Positions 16,809-24,136 of a stretch of 38,166 nucleotides of DNA are shown piece after piece. Below the pieces are notes generated by a model, which saw nothing but the letters and a program-made list of their open reading frames with translations, was not told the DNA's origin and did no database searches. Numbering within the stretch: position 1 is the stretch's first letter; every line of letters begins with the position of its first letter. The stretch lies in NCBI GenBank assembly GCA_947626685.1, contig CANQTD010000019.1, positions 1-38,166 of the forward strand. Reading direction: 5' to 3'. The position numbers and the translations under genes are program-made. Source of the DNA: an uncultured Clostridia bacterium (GTDB lineage: Bacteria; Bacillota; Clostridia; Christensenellales; Borkfalkiaceae).

Positions 16809-17102
16809 TCAAAATTCGATGTGTTCGACGTCTTTTCTCGAAGATCTTCTGTAGAAGATCGCCTTTCTGCCGATCACGGCGACGAGTTCGGCGCGCAGAA
16901 GATCGGCAAGATTTTCGGCGAGATTGCCTGCGTCCTCCCCCGCCGCGGGGAGAAGGGTGACTTTGACGAGTTCGCGGGCTTCGAGCGCGTCCGAAAGGAA
17001 CGCCACAAGGTTTTCGCTCACGCCCTCCTTGCCGACCTGTCCGACGGGTCTCATCGTCGACGCTTTCGAGCGCAGCGCCGCGCGCTGTTTGGATGTAAAC
17101 AT
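16809..17102 (-). CDS. yhbY: YhbY/CRS1-type RNA-binding protein
   Basis: The 97-residue protein is a single CRM domain (MFTSKQRAALRSKA start, GQVGKEGVSENLVAFLSDALEARELVKV in the middle, VAVIGRKAIFYR near the end). YhbY proteins associate with pre-50S particles. The start is taken at the ATG after AAGGAGAATTGAT; the longer frame runs through repeat DNA. In many Bacillota yhbY directly follows obgE, but here a DUF559 gene and two repeat blocks have been inserted between them. Confidence 0.92.
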   Translation of the reverse strand: MFTSKQRAALRSKASTMRPVGQVGKEGVSENLVAFLSDALEARELVKVTLLPAAGEDAGNLAENLADLLRAELVAVIGRKAIFYRRSSRKDVEHIEF

Positions 17103-17117
17103 ATCAATTCTCCTTTT

Positions 17118-17210
17118 AGGCTTCCCTCTCGGGGAGCTATACTTTGCAATATATGAGGGCATCCACCGTTTAGGCTTCCCCCCTCGGGGGGAAGCTCCGC
17201 TTCGCGGTGA
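17118..17210. repeat. Partial palindromic repeat units upstream of yhbY
   Basis: Two degenerate units begin with TAGGCTTCCC (about 17117 and 17171), each followed by a C-rich/G-rich hairpin such as CTTCCCCCCTCGGGGGGAAG. They continue into the 150-bp repeat block at 17211 and share its GGCTT and TGAGGG borders. Confidence 0.75.
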
Positions 17211-17363
17211 TGAGGGGCACTTTTTATTTCCCCTCATTCGTCACGGCTGCGCCGCGACACCTTCCCCCCACGGGGGGAAGGCTTGGTTGTATGAGGACTT
17301 TTTATTTCCCCTCATCCGTCACGGCTACGCCGCGACACCTTCCCCCCTCGGGGGGAAGGCTTA
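17211..17363. repeat. 150-bp direct repeat, left copy, beside the DUF559 gene
   Basis: The block is made of two tandem units of about 75-80 bp. Each has the order CTTTTTATTTCCCCTCAT, a CGTCACGGCT..GCCG hairpin, and a CTTCCCCCC..GGGGGGAAGG hairpin. The first 70 bp are identical to 17771-17840. The remainder differs from the right copy by only a few bases. The right end lies eight bases from the DUF559 stop codon. Confidence 0.9.
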
Positions 17364-17370
17364 ATGGGCT

Positions 17371-17724
17371 TTATTGCTCTATCCCTAAATAATTCAAAAT
17401 ATCTTGGCAGACGCCTTGAAAATTCCGTTTGAGTTCCAAATTGCTGTATCGTTTGACGGTAAATCCCAATGACGAAAAAAACTCGTCGCGCTCTTTATCG
17501 TACTTTTCTTGTCGCTCTTCGTAGTGTTGCGAACCGTCTAATTCGACCACCAACCGCGCAGATGGACAGTAAAAGTCGACGACATATCTACCGATCGGTT
17601 TTTGTCTGTAAAACTGTACGGACAAATGCTTCAGAAAATCATACCACAGCTTCTTCTCTTCTTGCGTCATATTGGTGCGGAGAGAACGGGACAAATTTCG
17701 ATTGTCGGGATTATAGTATTTCAC
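17371..17724 (-). CDS. DUF559 (Vsr/MutH-like nuclease fold) protein
   Basis: The 117-residue protein matches the DUF559 family, small relatives of very-short-patch-repair endonucleases. Visible landmarks are R16 and E22/E23-LW near the start, RQKPIGRYVVDFYC with D50, VVELDGSQH with E61, D63 and H67, and a D76..R79 helix. The D50 and E61-x-D63 set fits a PD-(D/E)XK active site. No targeting signal is seen. The gene is bracketed by near-identical 150-bp repeats and lies between obgE and yhbY, genes normally adjacent, so it looks like cargo of an insertion. Whether the nuclease is active or moves the repeats is unknown. Confidence 0.85.
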   Translation of the reverse strand: MKYYNPDNRNLSRSLRTNMTQEEKKLWYDFLKHLSVQFYRQKPIGRYVVDFYCPSARLVVELDGSQHYEERQEKYDKERDEFFSSLGFTVKRYSNLELKRNFQGVCQDILNYLGIEQ

Positions 17725-17737
17725 CCTTTCTCCTTTC

Positions 17738-17770
17738 CGGCTTACTCCCTCGGAGCTTGCCCGCGATGTA
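17738..17770. repeat. Degenerate repeat unit upstream of the DUF559 gene
   Basis: CGGCTTACTCCCTCGGAGCTTG followed by TGTATGAGGG is a partial version of the unit seen at 17118-17156. It borders the right-hand 150-bp repeat block and lies just upstream of the DUF559 start, so it could contain that gene's promoter or leader. Confidence 0.6.
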
Positions 17771-17922
17771 TGAGGGGCACTTTTTATTTCCCCTCATTCG
17801 TCACGGCTGCGCCGCGACACCTTCCCCCCACGGGGGGAAGGCTTGGTTGTATGAGAACTTTTTATTTCCCCTCATCCGTCACGGCTGCGCCGTGCCACCT
17901 TCCCCCACGGGGGGAAGGCTTA
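17771..17922. repeat. 150-bp direct repeat, right copy, abutting obgE
   Basis: This is a near-identical copy of 17211-17363 in the same orientation, again two tandem palindromic units. Its right end overlaps the TAA stop codon of obgE at 17920-17922. Together the two copies bracket the DUF559 gene. Confidence 0.9.
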
Positions 17923-19197
17923 AATGACGTATTCAAATTCGACGTCGCCGACGACGACGGTGTCGCCCGCCTTGCAGCCCATCTTTTCGAGCTCCTTGAA
18001 TACCCCGCGCAGTTTCAAAACGCGCTGGAAGTAATTCATCGAATCGGGGTTGTTCAAGACCACGTTGCGGCATAGCATGTCCACGAGCCCCCCCACGACG
18101 ACGTATGCGCCGTTCTCGTCGGCGAAGATCTCGAACTGCGTGTTGTCCTCCGTCTCGAAGGCAAATTCGTCGGACGGGATGCGTTCGGCGGGAGGCAGCT
18201 CCCGCAGTTTTTCCGCGAGCCGCATGACGAGCTCCTCCTTGCCCGTGCCCTTGACGGCGCACAGTTCGAAGATCTCGAACTTTTTGCCGTATTTCCTTTT
18301 GAACTTCTTGATATTCTCCTCCGCGCCCGCAATGTCGCACTTGTTGAGCGCGACGAACATGGGCAGCGAAGCGAGTTTTTCCGAATACGCTTTCAGTTCC
18401 GCGTTGATCGTCTCGAAGTCTTTCAAAGGGTCCCTTCCCTCCACGCCCGAGACGTCGACGACGTGGCACAGAAGCCTCGTCCTCTCGATATGGCGGAGGA
18501 AGTCGTGCCCGAGCCCCGCGCCCTCCGCCGCGCCCTCGATGAGCCCGGGGATGTCCGCCGCGATAAAGCTCTCGTCGTAATACTTCACCACGCCGAGATT
18601 GGGGGACAGGGTGGTGAAATGGTAGTCGGCGATCTTCGGCTTCGCCGCCGAGATCTTGGAGAGAAGAGTGCTCTTGCCCACGTTGGGGAACCCGACGAGC
18701 CCGACGTCTGCGATCACCTTCATCTCGAGAATGACGGCATGGGGTTTCGTCGCCTGCCCCTTTTGGGCGAAGTTGGGGGCATGGCGGCGCGCCGTGGTAA
18801 AGCGGACATTCCCCTTTCCGCCCCTTCCGCCCGTGAGGACGGTGTGCCGCTCGCCGTGCTCGTACACGTCGCAGATGATCTTGCCCGTCTCCATGTCGCG
18901 CAGAAGGGTGCCGCAGGGAACTTTGACGACGATGTCCGCCCCCCGCTTCCCGAAGCATTGGTTGGTGCCGCCGCGCTCGCCGTTTCCCGCAAAATATTTC
19001 GCCGTATAGCGGAAGGACAAGAGGTCGTGCATGTTCTTATCGCCGACGAAGATCACATCTCCGCCGTTGCCGCCGTCCCCCCCGTCGGGACCGCACGCGG
19101 GCTTGCCCTTGTACGCCTTGAAGGAGTTCATGCCGTCGCCGCCGTCCCCCGCCTTGATCGTGATCTTGACCCGATCGGTAAAACCGTTTGTACTCAT
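17920..19197 (-). CDS. obgE: GTPase Obg
   Basis: Obg is a ribosome-associated GTPase needed for 50S maturation. The 425-residue product has the glycine-rich Obg domain (KAGDGGDGMNSFKAYKG and GPDGGDGGNGGDVIFV). The G domain follows, with P-loop GFPNVGKST, ADIPGLIEGA and NKCD. A C-terminal OCT domain follows (FADENGAYVVVGG...). The family start fits ATG at 19195-19197. No ribosome binding site precedes it: a -10 box, TATACT, lies six bases upstream, implying a leaderless mRNA. An in-frame ATG at 19248 lies upstream of the promoter and is rejected. Confidence 0.95.
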   Translation of the reverse strand: MSTNGFTDRVKITIKAGDGGDGMNSFKAYKGKPACGPDGGDGGNGGDVIFVGDKNMHDLLSFRYTAKYFAGNGERGGTNQCFGKRGADIVVKVPCGTLLRDMETGKIICDVYEHGERHTVLTGGRGGKGNVRFTTARRHAPNFAQKGQATKPHAVILEMKVIADVGLVGFPNVGKSTLLSKISAAKPKIADYHFTTLSPNLGVVKYYDESFIAADIPGLIEGAAEGAGLGHDFLRHIERTRLLCHVVDVSGVEGRDPLKDFETINAELKAYSEKLASLPMFVALNKCDIAGAEENIKKFKRKYGKKFEIFELCAVKGTGKEELVMRLAEKLRELPPAERIPSDEFAFETEDNTQFEIFADENGAYVVVGGLVDMLCRNVVLNNPDSMNYFQRVLKLRGVFKELEKMGCKAGDTVVVGDVEFEYVI

Positions 19198-19203
19198 GCG
19201 TTC

Positions 19204-19232
19204 AGTATAGCAGATTTTTGCACGCTTGGCAA
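19204..19232 (-). promoter_or_regulatory. Promoter of obgE, predicted leaderless
   Basis: On the minus strand TTGCCA (19227-19232) and TATACT (19204-19209) are 17 bp apart. Only six bases (GAACGC) separate the -10 box from the obgE ATG, so transcription should begin at or within a base or two of the start codon. Confidence 0.75.
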
Positions 19233-19246
19233 GAAGTTTTGGATAC

Positions 19247-19277
19247 AAAAAGCCGCGGCCGATTTCTCGGCCGCGGC
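19247..19277 (-). terminator. Terminator of the InlB-repeat lipoprotein gene
   Basis: On the minus strand an 11-bp perfect stem (GCCGCGGCCGA and complement) with a four-base loop is followed by TTTTT. It ends the upstream lipoprotein transcript about 15 bp before the obgE -35 box, insulating obgE. Confidence 0.88.
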
Positions 19278-19305
19278 AAAACCATTTTAATGCTCCACCA
19301 AAATT

Positions 19306-20991
19306 TTACAGATAGAGATGCGACAGATCGGGATAGATGATCTCCGCCCAAAAATTTCTCATACGCCAGCCGACATGCCACGTATCCGCATTTACACTGG
19401 GCTTGATCGCCCCCTCCTTATCCGTTCCCAAAGCAGTATACAGCATCCCGTTCTGAACGGTGAGCGTGATCCCGAAGTCACACGCCGTGTAATTGGTATT
19501 GACCCCGCCCTTTCCGTGGTCTGCAAGACACTTCCCGAGGAAGTAAGCGTCACTGACGACTTCTTGTGAGTAAAAATAGAAATGCTCCTTTGTGTTATAG
19601 ATCGGAGCGATAGAGTTTCTCTCCGTCTCATGGCGAAACTCGGCGTGGAACTTGAGTTCCACCGTGACGGGCTTCGTCCAATTCAACTCCGGAACGATCT
19701 CGGGGAAGTTGATATAATAACTGGATTTCAACTGCGGAGCTTTACTGTAAATGAGGCTACTTGTATCCTCGCCGTCCAAAAACACCGTCTTGGTTGTTTT
19801 CGCGGCATACCATCCTGCCTTCAACGATGTCCCAACCGCAGGCATCGTTGCCTTTTCGAATTTCTCTTTCCCTTCGGTATACCAACCGCCAAAGATGTAA
19901 CCCTCGCGTGAAGGAATAGGGAGCGAGATCGTCGTACCCGCGGCCTCAGAGAGCTCGTCGACCGTTTCTCCGCCATTGCTGTCAAACACGATCTTTGCCT
20001 GCCATTTTGCGCGGAGCGATGCTCCTTCCTCGGGCATGGTATCTATGTTTGCCGTCTTTCCATCGGAATATTCCCATCCCATGAACCGATAGAGCGGACG
20101 AATCGGAGTAGGCAACTCCACAGGATCACCCGCCCGTGCTACAACGGGAGCAAGTGCTTCCCCGCCGTTACTATCCAACTGAATGACGGGTGCCCATTCG
20201 AGTGCATAGAGCGTAGTGTCCTCTTCGATCTTTCCCGTAAAGGGTGTTCCGTTCTCTTGCTTGGACCACGTCAAGACGGCGCATCCCTGCGCATCCCGCG
20301 TTTGATAGACAAGATCTCGGACGTCGGTCCCATATTCTGCCGTAATCGTCTCATCGGTTTTTCCTTCCCCGAATTTTAATGTGATCTGATAGGTATCCCA
20401 CGAAAATCCCGCATACAGGTACACAAATTCCGTGTTTGCCGTGATGGGAAGGTTTGTTTCATTTACTTTTGCACGCGCGGGCAAGACGCCGCGTTTGTCT
20501 GCAATTTGGATTCCCTCTCTCTCCTCCTCTGTATACCACCCAGAAAAGGTGCGATGAGGTGCCGTCAATTGCGTGGGAAGTGCGGGTAATTCCTCGTCAT
20601 AGCTAATCTTTTGAGAACGCAGGAACTCCCCCGTGACATCTTCATCTGCTTCGAGAATCAAAGTGTATTGCTTGGGTGTAAACTGCGGATAAAGGACAAG
20701 GCTTTCTTTCCCCGTGAAGGGAGCAAGTGATGCACCGCTCTTATTTACATACTGCACTCCCCCGCTCTCCGCGTCAAAAAGCCCTTCAAATACATAGCCA
20801 AACCGCTCGGGAACATTTTCGAGCGTATACGGCATGCCCTCTGTCACTTGTAATTGATGCGTTCCCGCGCCGTCTGTATATTGAATGACAAAAGTTTTCG
20901 GCGTGTGTCCGCCAAACGAACCGCACCCAGAGAGAGCCAACATTGCCGCGAATGTAAACGCGAAGGCCGATACCCACATTTTTTTCTTCAT
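19306..20991 (-). CDS. Surface lipoprotein with InlB-type B repeats
   Basis: The 561-residue protein has a lipoprotein signal (MKKKMWVSAFAF..., lipobox ALSGC with C23). It then has four to five units of the Listeria-Bacteroides (InlB B-repeat) type. These are recognisable as FDSNGGE..., hydrophobic strands and GWYTE/GWEYSDG turns (near residues 150, 270-310 and 335-385). The C-terminal 160 residues have no recognisable domain and carry many aromatic residues. Such repeats occur in cell-surface proteins, often as stalks. It is divergent from an XRE regulator, which may control it. Binding partner unknown. Confidence 0.8.
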   Translation of the reverse strand: MKKKMWVSAFAFTFAAMLALSGCGSFGGHTPKTFVIQYTDGAGTHQLQVTEGMPYTLENVPERFGYVFEGLFDAESGGVQYVNKSGASLAPFTGKESLVLYPQFTPKQYTLILEADEDVTGEFLRSQKISYDEELPALPTQLTAPHRTFSGWYTEEEREGIQIADKRGVLPARAKVNETNLPITANTEFVYLYAGFSWDTYQITLKFGEGKTDETITAEYGTDVRDLVYQTRDAQGCAVLTWSKQENGTPFTGKIEEDTTLYALEWAPVIQLDSNGGEALAPVVARAGDPVELPTPIRPLYRFMGWEYSDGKTANIDTMPEEGASLRAKWQAKIVFDSNGGETVDELSEAAGTTISLPIPSREGYIFGGWYTEGKEKFEKATMPAVGTSLKAGWYAAKTTKTVFLDGEDTSSLIYSKAPQLKSSYYINFPEIVPELNWTKPVTVELKFHAEFRHETERNSIAPIYNTKEHFYFYSQEVVSDAYFLGKCLADHGKGGVNTNYTACDFGITLTVQNGMLYTALGTDKEGAIKPSVNADTWHVGWRMRNFWAEIIYPDLSHLYL

Positions 20992-21023
20992 TGTTTTCTC
21001 CTTTAATAGCTTGCTGCTATATT

Positions 21024-21060
21024 TTGATTAAAGTTTATAACGATTTGCTATAATTGTCAA
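21024..21060. promoter_or_regulatory. Overlapping divergent promoters of lipoprotein and XRE genes
   Basis: On the plus strand TTGATT (21024-21029) and an extended -10 TGCTATAAT (TATAAT at 21049-21054), 19 bp apart, point to the XRE gene. On the minus strand TTGACA (21055-21060) and TAAACT (21032-21037), exactly 17 bp apart, point to the lipoprotein. The -10 of one lies between the boxes of the other, so polymerase binding is mutually exclusive. Confidence 0.7.
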
Positions 21061-21077
21061 GAGATTTCGGAGGGAAT

Positions 21078-21284
21078 ATGCAAATTTTCTGTCAACGATT
21101 GAAGGAATCACGCCTAAGCGTCGGAATGACGCAACGGCAAATCGCTGACGCACTCTCCATTGCCCAACCCTCCTATATCCGTTATGAAAACGGTTCTTCA
21201 GAACCGACGCTTGAAAACCTTGTAAAAATCGCCGACATTTTGGACGTCTCCGTTGATTTCTTGCTTGGCCGCAAAGAATATTGA
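21078..21284 (+). CDS. XRE-family transcriptional regulator
   Basis: The 68-residue protein is a lone Cro/CI-type helix-turn-helix domain: LKESRLSVGMTQRQIADALSIAQPSYIRYENGSSEPTLENLVKIADILDVSVDFLLG. The ATG at 21078 follows GGAGGG; the slightly longer frame from 21054 is rejected because it begins inside the -10 box. It probably binds the shared divergent promoter and represses itself and the lipoprotein. That target is inferred from position. Confidence 0.88.
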   Translation: MQIFCQRLKESRLSVGMTQRQIADALSIAQPSYIRYENGSSEPTLENLVKIADILDVSVDFLLGRKEY

Positions 21285-21356
21285 CGATCTTATGCGCGCT
21301 TGCAAATATTTCTTCAGATGCGCATCTCCATATAACATTTTTCGTCTGACAAGAAA

Positions 21357-21384
21357 GCAGGGAAATAATTTCCCCGCTTTTTTT
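21357..21384 (+). terminator. Terminator after the XRE gene
   Basis: GCAGGGAAA (21357-21365) pairs with TTTCCCCGC (21369-21377), with one A-C mismatch and a three-base loop, followed by seven T. Confidence 0.8.
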
Positions 21385-21393
21385 CAAAAACAC

Positions 21394-21445
21394 TTGACAA
21401 GGATACTTGGCAGTGGTACAGTATATCTGCCAAGCGTACTTGGCA
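21394..21445 (+). promoter_or_regulatory. Promoter with palindromic operator for the DUF6442-like/XRE pair
   Basis: TTGACA (21394-21399) and TACAGT (21417-21422) are 17 bp apart. CTTGGCA occurs at 21406-21412 and 21439-21445, and its complement TGCCAAG at 21428-21434. The last two form a perfect 7-4-7 inverted repeat just past the start site, and the first lies between the promoter boxes. This is the layout of a repressor-bound promoter, most simply for the XRE protein encoded second in the unit. Confidence 0.75.
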
Positions 21446-21458
21446 AAGGAGGCCTTCT

Positions 21459-21899
21459 ATGGAAGAGGACGAAAGGACCGCGCAGGAAGCGGGCGACAAG
21501 ACCCCGCAAGAGAGCGTGCAGGAAGCGGGCGAAGAAGCGCGGCAAGACGGACGGGAGCTCTCGCGGGAGGAGATCCTCTCGCGGGCGAAGAGGGAGAACG
21601 CGAACGGCGACGAGCGGCAGCGGTCGCAGATGCAGTGGGCGAACTATGCGGGATTCATCGCCACGGAGCTCGCCTGCATTATCGTCATGTTCTCAAAAAT
21701 TTTCATGAGCGACGAATTTACGCCCGAGTTCTTCTGCATTATGTTTACGGGAGTGGCGGCGCAGAACATCGTGCAGGCGTGCGTCACGAAGAAGAGAACG
21801 ATAAAGATCGTCTTTACCGTCTGCGCCGCTCTCATTACGGCGGCTACGGCCATCTATTGGGTCTTTTGGATCCTCGGGCTGTGCGGCATCCATCCTTGA
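21459..21899 (+). CDS. DUF6442-like small membrane protein
   Basis: The 146-residue protein begins with about 55 acidic, Glu/Gln/Arg-rich residues. It then has the LSREEILSRAKRENANGDE segment typical of the DUF6442 type, followed by three or four hydrophobic helices (YAGFIATELACIIVMF, FFCIMFTGVAAQNIV, IVFTVCAALITAATAIYWVFWIL). The function of this family is unknown. It is followed nine bases later by an XRE gene, a pairing common in Clostridia. The acidic N-terminal extension is longer than I would expect for the family. Confidence 0.7.
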   Translation: MEEDERTAQEAGDKTPQESVQEAGEEARQDGRELSREEILSRAKRENANGDERQRSQMQWANYAGFIATELACIIVMFSKIFMSDEFTPEFFCIMFTGVAAQNIVQACVTKKRTIKIVFTVCAALITAATAIYWVFWILGLCGIHP

Positions 21900-21907
21900 G
21901 GCGGAAT

Positions 21908-22114
21908 ATGGACGACAAACTCATTTTACACAACCGTCTCAAAGAGATACGGGCGGAAAAGGGCATCTCGCAGGGCGGGCTCGCCGCGATGGTGGGCGTC
22001 TCGCGCAACACGATCAGCTCGATCGAGACGGGGCAGTACTGCCCCACCGCCAAGCTCGCGCTCATTTTGTGCGTCGCGCTCGGCAAGTCCTTCGAGGAGA
22101 TCTTCTATTTTTGA
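21908..22114 (+). CDS. XRE-family transcriptional regulator
   Basis: The 68-residue protein is a compact helix-turn-helix: MDDKLILHNRLKEIRAEK, ISQGGLAAMVGVSRNTISSIETGQ, then CVALGKSFEEIFYF. It is the second gene of a two-gene unit after the DUF6442-like protein. The upstream CTTGGCA palindrome is its likely binding site, giving autorepression. The start follows GAGGCGGAAT. Confidence 0.88.
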   Translation: MDDKLILHNRLKEIRAEKGISQGGLAAMVGVSRNTISSIETGQYCPTAKLALILCVALGKSFEEIFYF

Positions 22115-22154
22115 CCCTTCCGCACGCCCCACGGTGAAAAATTCATGAAAGCCG

Positions 22155-22182
22155 TTGTAACGGCGTAAAAATGTGGTACAAT
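22155..22182 (+). promoter_or_regulatory. Promoter of the zinc metallopeptidase gene
   Basis: TTGTAA (22155-22160) and TACAAT (22177-22182) are 16 bp apart, 18 bp upstream of the ATG. GAGG lies between them and the start. Confidence 0.6.
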
Positions 22183-22200
22183 AAGAAATGAGGTACATTC

Positions 22201-22920
22201 ATGGATTATTTGCTCTTTCTGCTTGTGCTCATTCCCCTGCTCGCGCTTTCGGCGTGGGCGAGCGCGAAGGTGCGCTCCACATATAACGCCTTCGACGCGG
22301 TGCCCAATTCCTCCCGCATGACGGGGTACGACACCGCCGTCCGTCTCTTGCAGAGGAACGGGGTCCGCGACGTCTCCGTCCACCGCGTTGCGGGCAAGCT
22401 CTCCGACCATTTCGACCCCATGAGGAAGAAAGTCAATCTCTCGGCGGCGACTTACGGTTCCCCGTCCGTGGCGGCGGTCGCCGTGGCGGCGCACGAGATC
22501 GGGCACGTCATGCAGAAAAAGACGGGGTATCTTCCCTACAAGATCCGCGCCGTGCTCGTGCCCGTTGCGAACGTCGGGTCGCGGCTCGCCCTCCCCGTCA
22601 TCCTCCTCGGCATCCTGCTCGACGTGTTCCTCTTCTCCTCGTCGGGACTTCCGTGGGGACAGATCGTCATGTACGTCGGCATCGCGCTGTACGGCACATC
22701 CGCCCTCTTCATGCTCGTGACCCTGCCCGTCGAGCTCAACGCCTCCTCCCGCGCGCGCAAAATGCTCGTGGAAGAGGGCATCGTCTCGGAGGAAGAGCTG
22801 CCCGCGGTGAAGAAGGTGCTCTCCGCCGCCGCCATGACCTACGTCGCTTCCCTGCTCATCTCCCTCGTCTATTTCCTGCGGTTTTTCACCGTCATCTTCT
22901 CGCTCACGAGGCGGCGTTGA
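22201..22920 (+). CDS. YugP-type membrane zinc metallopeptidase
   Basis: The 239-residue protein has an N-terminal membrane helix, the zinc motif AAHEIGHVMQ (HEIGH) near residues 98-103, and three more hydrophobic segments (AVLVPVANVGSRLALPVILLG, IVMYVGIALYGTSALFML, and one near the C-terminus). It belongs to the YugP/zinc metallopeptidase family of Bacillota, integral membrane proteins whose substrates are not established. Length is typical. It has its own promoter and a strong shared terminator with ddl. Confidence 0.9.
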   Translation: MDYLLFLLVLIPLLALSAWASAKVRSTYNAFDAVPNSSRMTGYDTAVRLLQRNGVRDVSVHRVAGKLSDHFDPMRKKVNLSAATYGSPSVAAVAVAAHEIGHVMQKKTGYLPYKIRAVLVPVANVGSRLALPVILLGILLDVFLFSSSGLPWGQIVMYVGIALYGTSALFMLVTLPVELNASSRARKMLVEEGIVSEEELPAVKKVLSAAAMTYVASLLISLVYFLRFFTVIFSLTRRR

Positions 22921-22930
22921 CGGATCGGAA

Positions 22931-22969
22931 AACGCGCGCCCGAGCCGCTTGGCTCGGGCGCGCGTTTTT
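22931..22969. terminator. Bidirectional terminator between metallopeptidase and ddl
   Basis: A 16-bp perfect stem (AACGCGCGCCCGAGCC and complement) with loop GCTT is followed by T-runs on both strands. It ends converging transcripts, and its 3' end overlaps the last bases of ddl. Confidence 0.9.
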
Positions 22970-24071
22970 ATCTTCTCAGCTTGCCCTTCCCCCTGAAGAG
23001 ATCCCCGTCGAGAATGCCCGTCGGAAGCACTTCCTTCGACATGGGTGGCGCGTTTAACGCCTCGGACACGAGGGAGACGAGGAAGTTCCTGCTCTCGGAG
23101 AGGCTCCCCGCGAACAGGTAGCAGGCGAGCGAACCGGGCACGGTGTTGAGCTCGTTGAAATACACGCCGTCCCCCGCGACGAGGTAGTCCGCCCGCACGA
23201 CCCCTCTCCCGCCGAACGCGTTGTAGATGAGGCGCGTGTATGTACGGATCTTTTCCGCGATCTCCGCGGGGAGACGGGCGGGCTTCTCCGATCTCCTCGC
23301 CCCCGCGCTCTCGTACTTCTCCGAAAAGGTGAGGATCGCGTCCTGCGAAAAGACCTCTTCGAGCGGGGAGAGAATGATCTCGCCCTCCTTCGCATAGGCG
23401 GCGCAGTTGACGTCCCGCCTGTCTGCAAAGTACTCCTCGACGAGGGCGCGGTCGTCGAGACGGAAGGCAAGGGTGAGCGCGTCCGAAAGCTCCGAAGCGC
23501 GCCCCGCGACCTTGATCCCGATGCTCGACCCGAGCTTTGCGGGCTTGACGATGACGGGATAGCCGAACGCCTCCGCCTTCGCATACACCGCGTCGCGGTT
23601 TTCCCAATCCCGTTCGGTGACCGTGAAGCTCCGCGCCGTGGGGATCCCGAGCCCGCGCACGGCGAGCTTCGTGAGCGTTTTATCCATAAAGACCGCGGAC
23701 ATGGGTACGTCGGGCGACGCCGACGGGACGCCGTGGAACTTCAATAAAGCTGCGAGCGTGCCGTCCTCCCCCATGCCGCCGTGGCAGCAGTTGAGGGCGC
23801 AATCGAGGCGGAAGAGCGTCTTGGGTCTCTTCGCGCGCACGAGGTCCCTGCCCTCGAGACGGACGGGAACGAGCTTGGGCGCGCCCTTCTTCCCGAACTC
23901 GCCCGGGCTGCGGAAATCGCCCGTCGCCATCCCGCCCGACGGCGGAAGATAGACGGGGACGACGCGGTACTGCGACCTGCGCAGAAGATTGACGGCGAGC
24001 ATGCCCGTGATGACCGAGATCTCCCGTTCGTTGGAATTTCCGCCGAAAAATACGGCGACCGTTTGCGGCAT
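22968..24071 (-). CDS. ddl: D-alanine--D-alanine ligase
   Basis: This ATP-grasp enzyme makes D-Ala-D-Ala for peptidoglycan in the cytosol. The 367-residue product shows the N-terminal VAVFFGGNSNEREIS, the NCCHGGMGEDGTLAALL motif, the ATP-grasp segment PVIVKPAKLGSSIGI, and the metal-binding C-terminal FNELNTVPGS. The ATG follows GGAGGTG. It is last in the tsaE-tsaB-rimI-hydrolase-murF-ddl operon, 65 bp after murF, whose product adds its dipeptide to UDP-MurNAc-tripeptide. Confidence 0.95.
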   Translation of the reverse strand: MPQTVAVFFGGNSNEREISVITGMLAVNLLRRSQYRVVPVYLPPSGGMATGDFRSPGEFGKKGAPKLVPVRLEGRDLVRAKRPKTLFRLDCALNCCHGGMGEDGTLAALLKFHGVPSASPDVPMSAVFMDKTLTKLAVRGLGIPTARSFTVTERDWENRDAVYAKAEAFGYPVIVKPAKLGSSIGIKVAGRASELSDALTLAFRLDDRALVEEYFADRRDVNCAAYAKEGEIILSPLEEVFSQDAILTFSEKYESAGARRSEKPARLPAEIAEKIRTYTRLIYNAFGGRGVVRADYLVAGDGVYFNELNTVPGSLACYLFAGSLSESRNFLVSLVSEALNAPPMSKEVLPTGILDGDLFRGKGKLRR

Positions 24072-24136
24072 AAAAAAACACCTCCGAAGAAATTTTTTCT
24101 TCTTTGGCGTCTTCGTGTTTCCCGCTGGTGAAGCGA

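Noticed and set aside
17118-17922. Possible CRISPR array
   Set aside because: Units repeat but are not separated by unique spacers of constant length; they are palindromic, tandem and duplicated around a gene, and no cas gene is present.
19195-19248. Longer obgE start at ATG 19248
   Set aside because: The additional 17 residues have no Obg similarity, no ribosome binding site precedes them, and the -35 and -10 boxes lie within this stretch.
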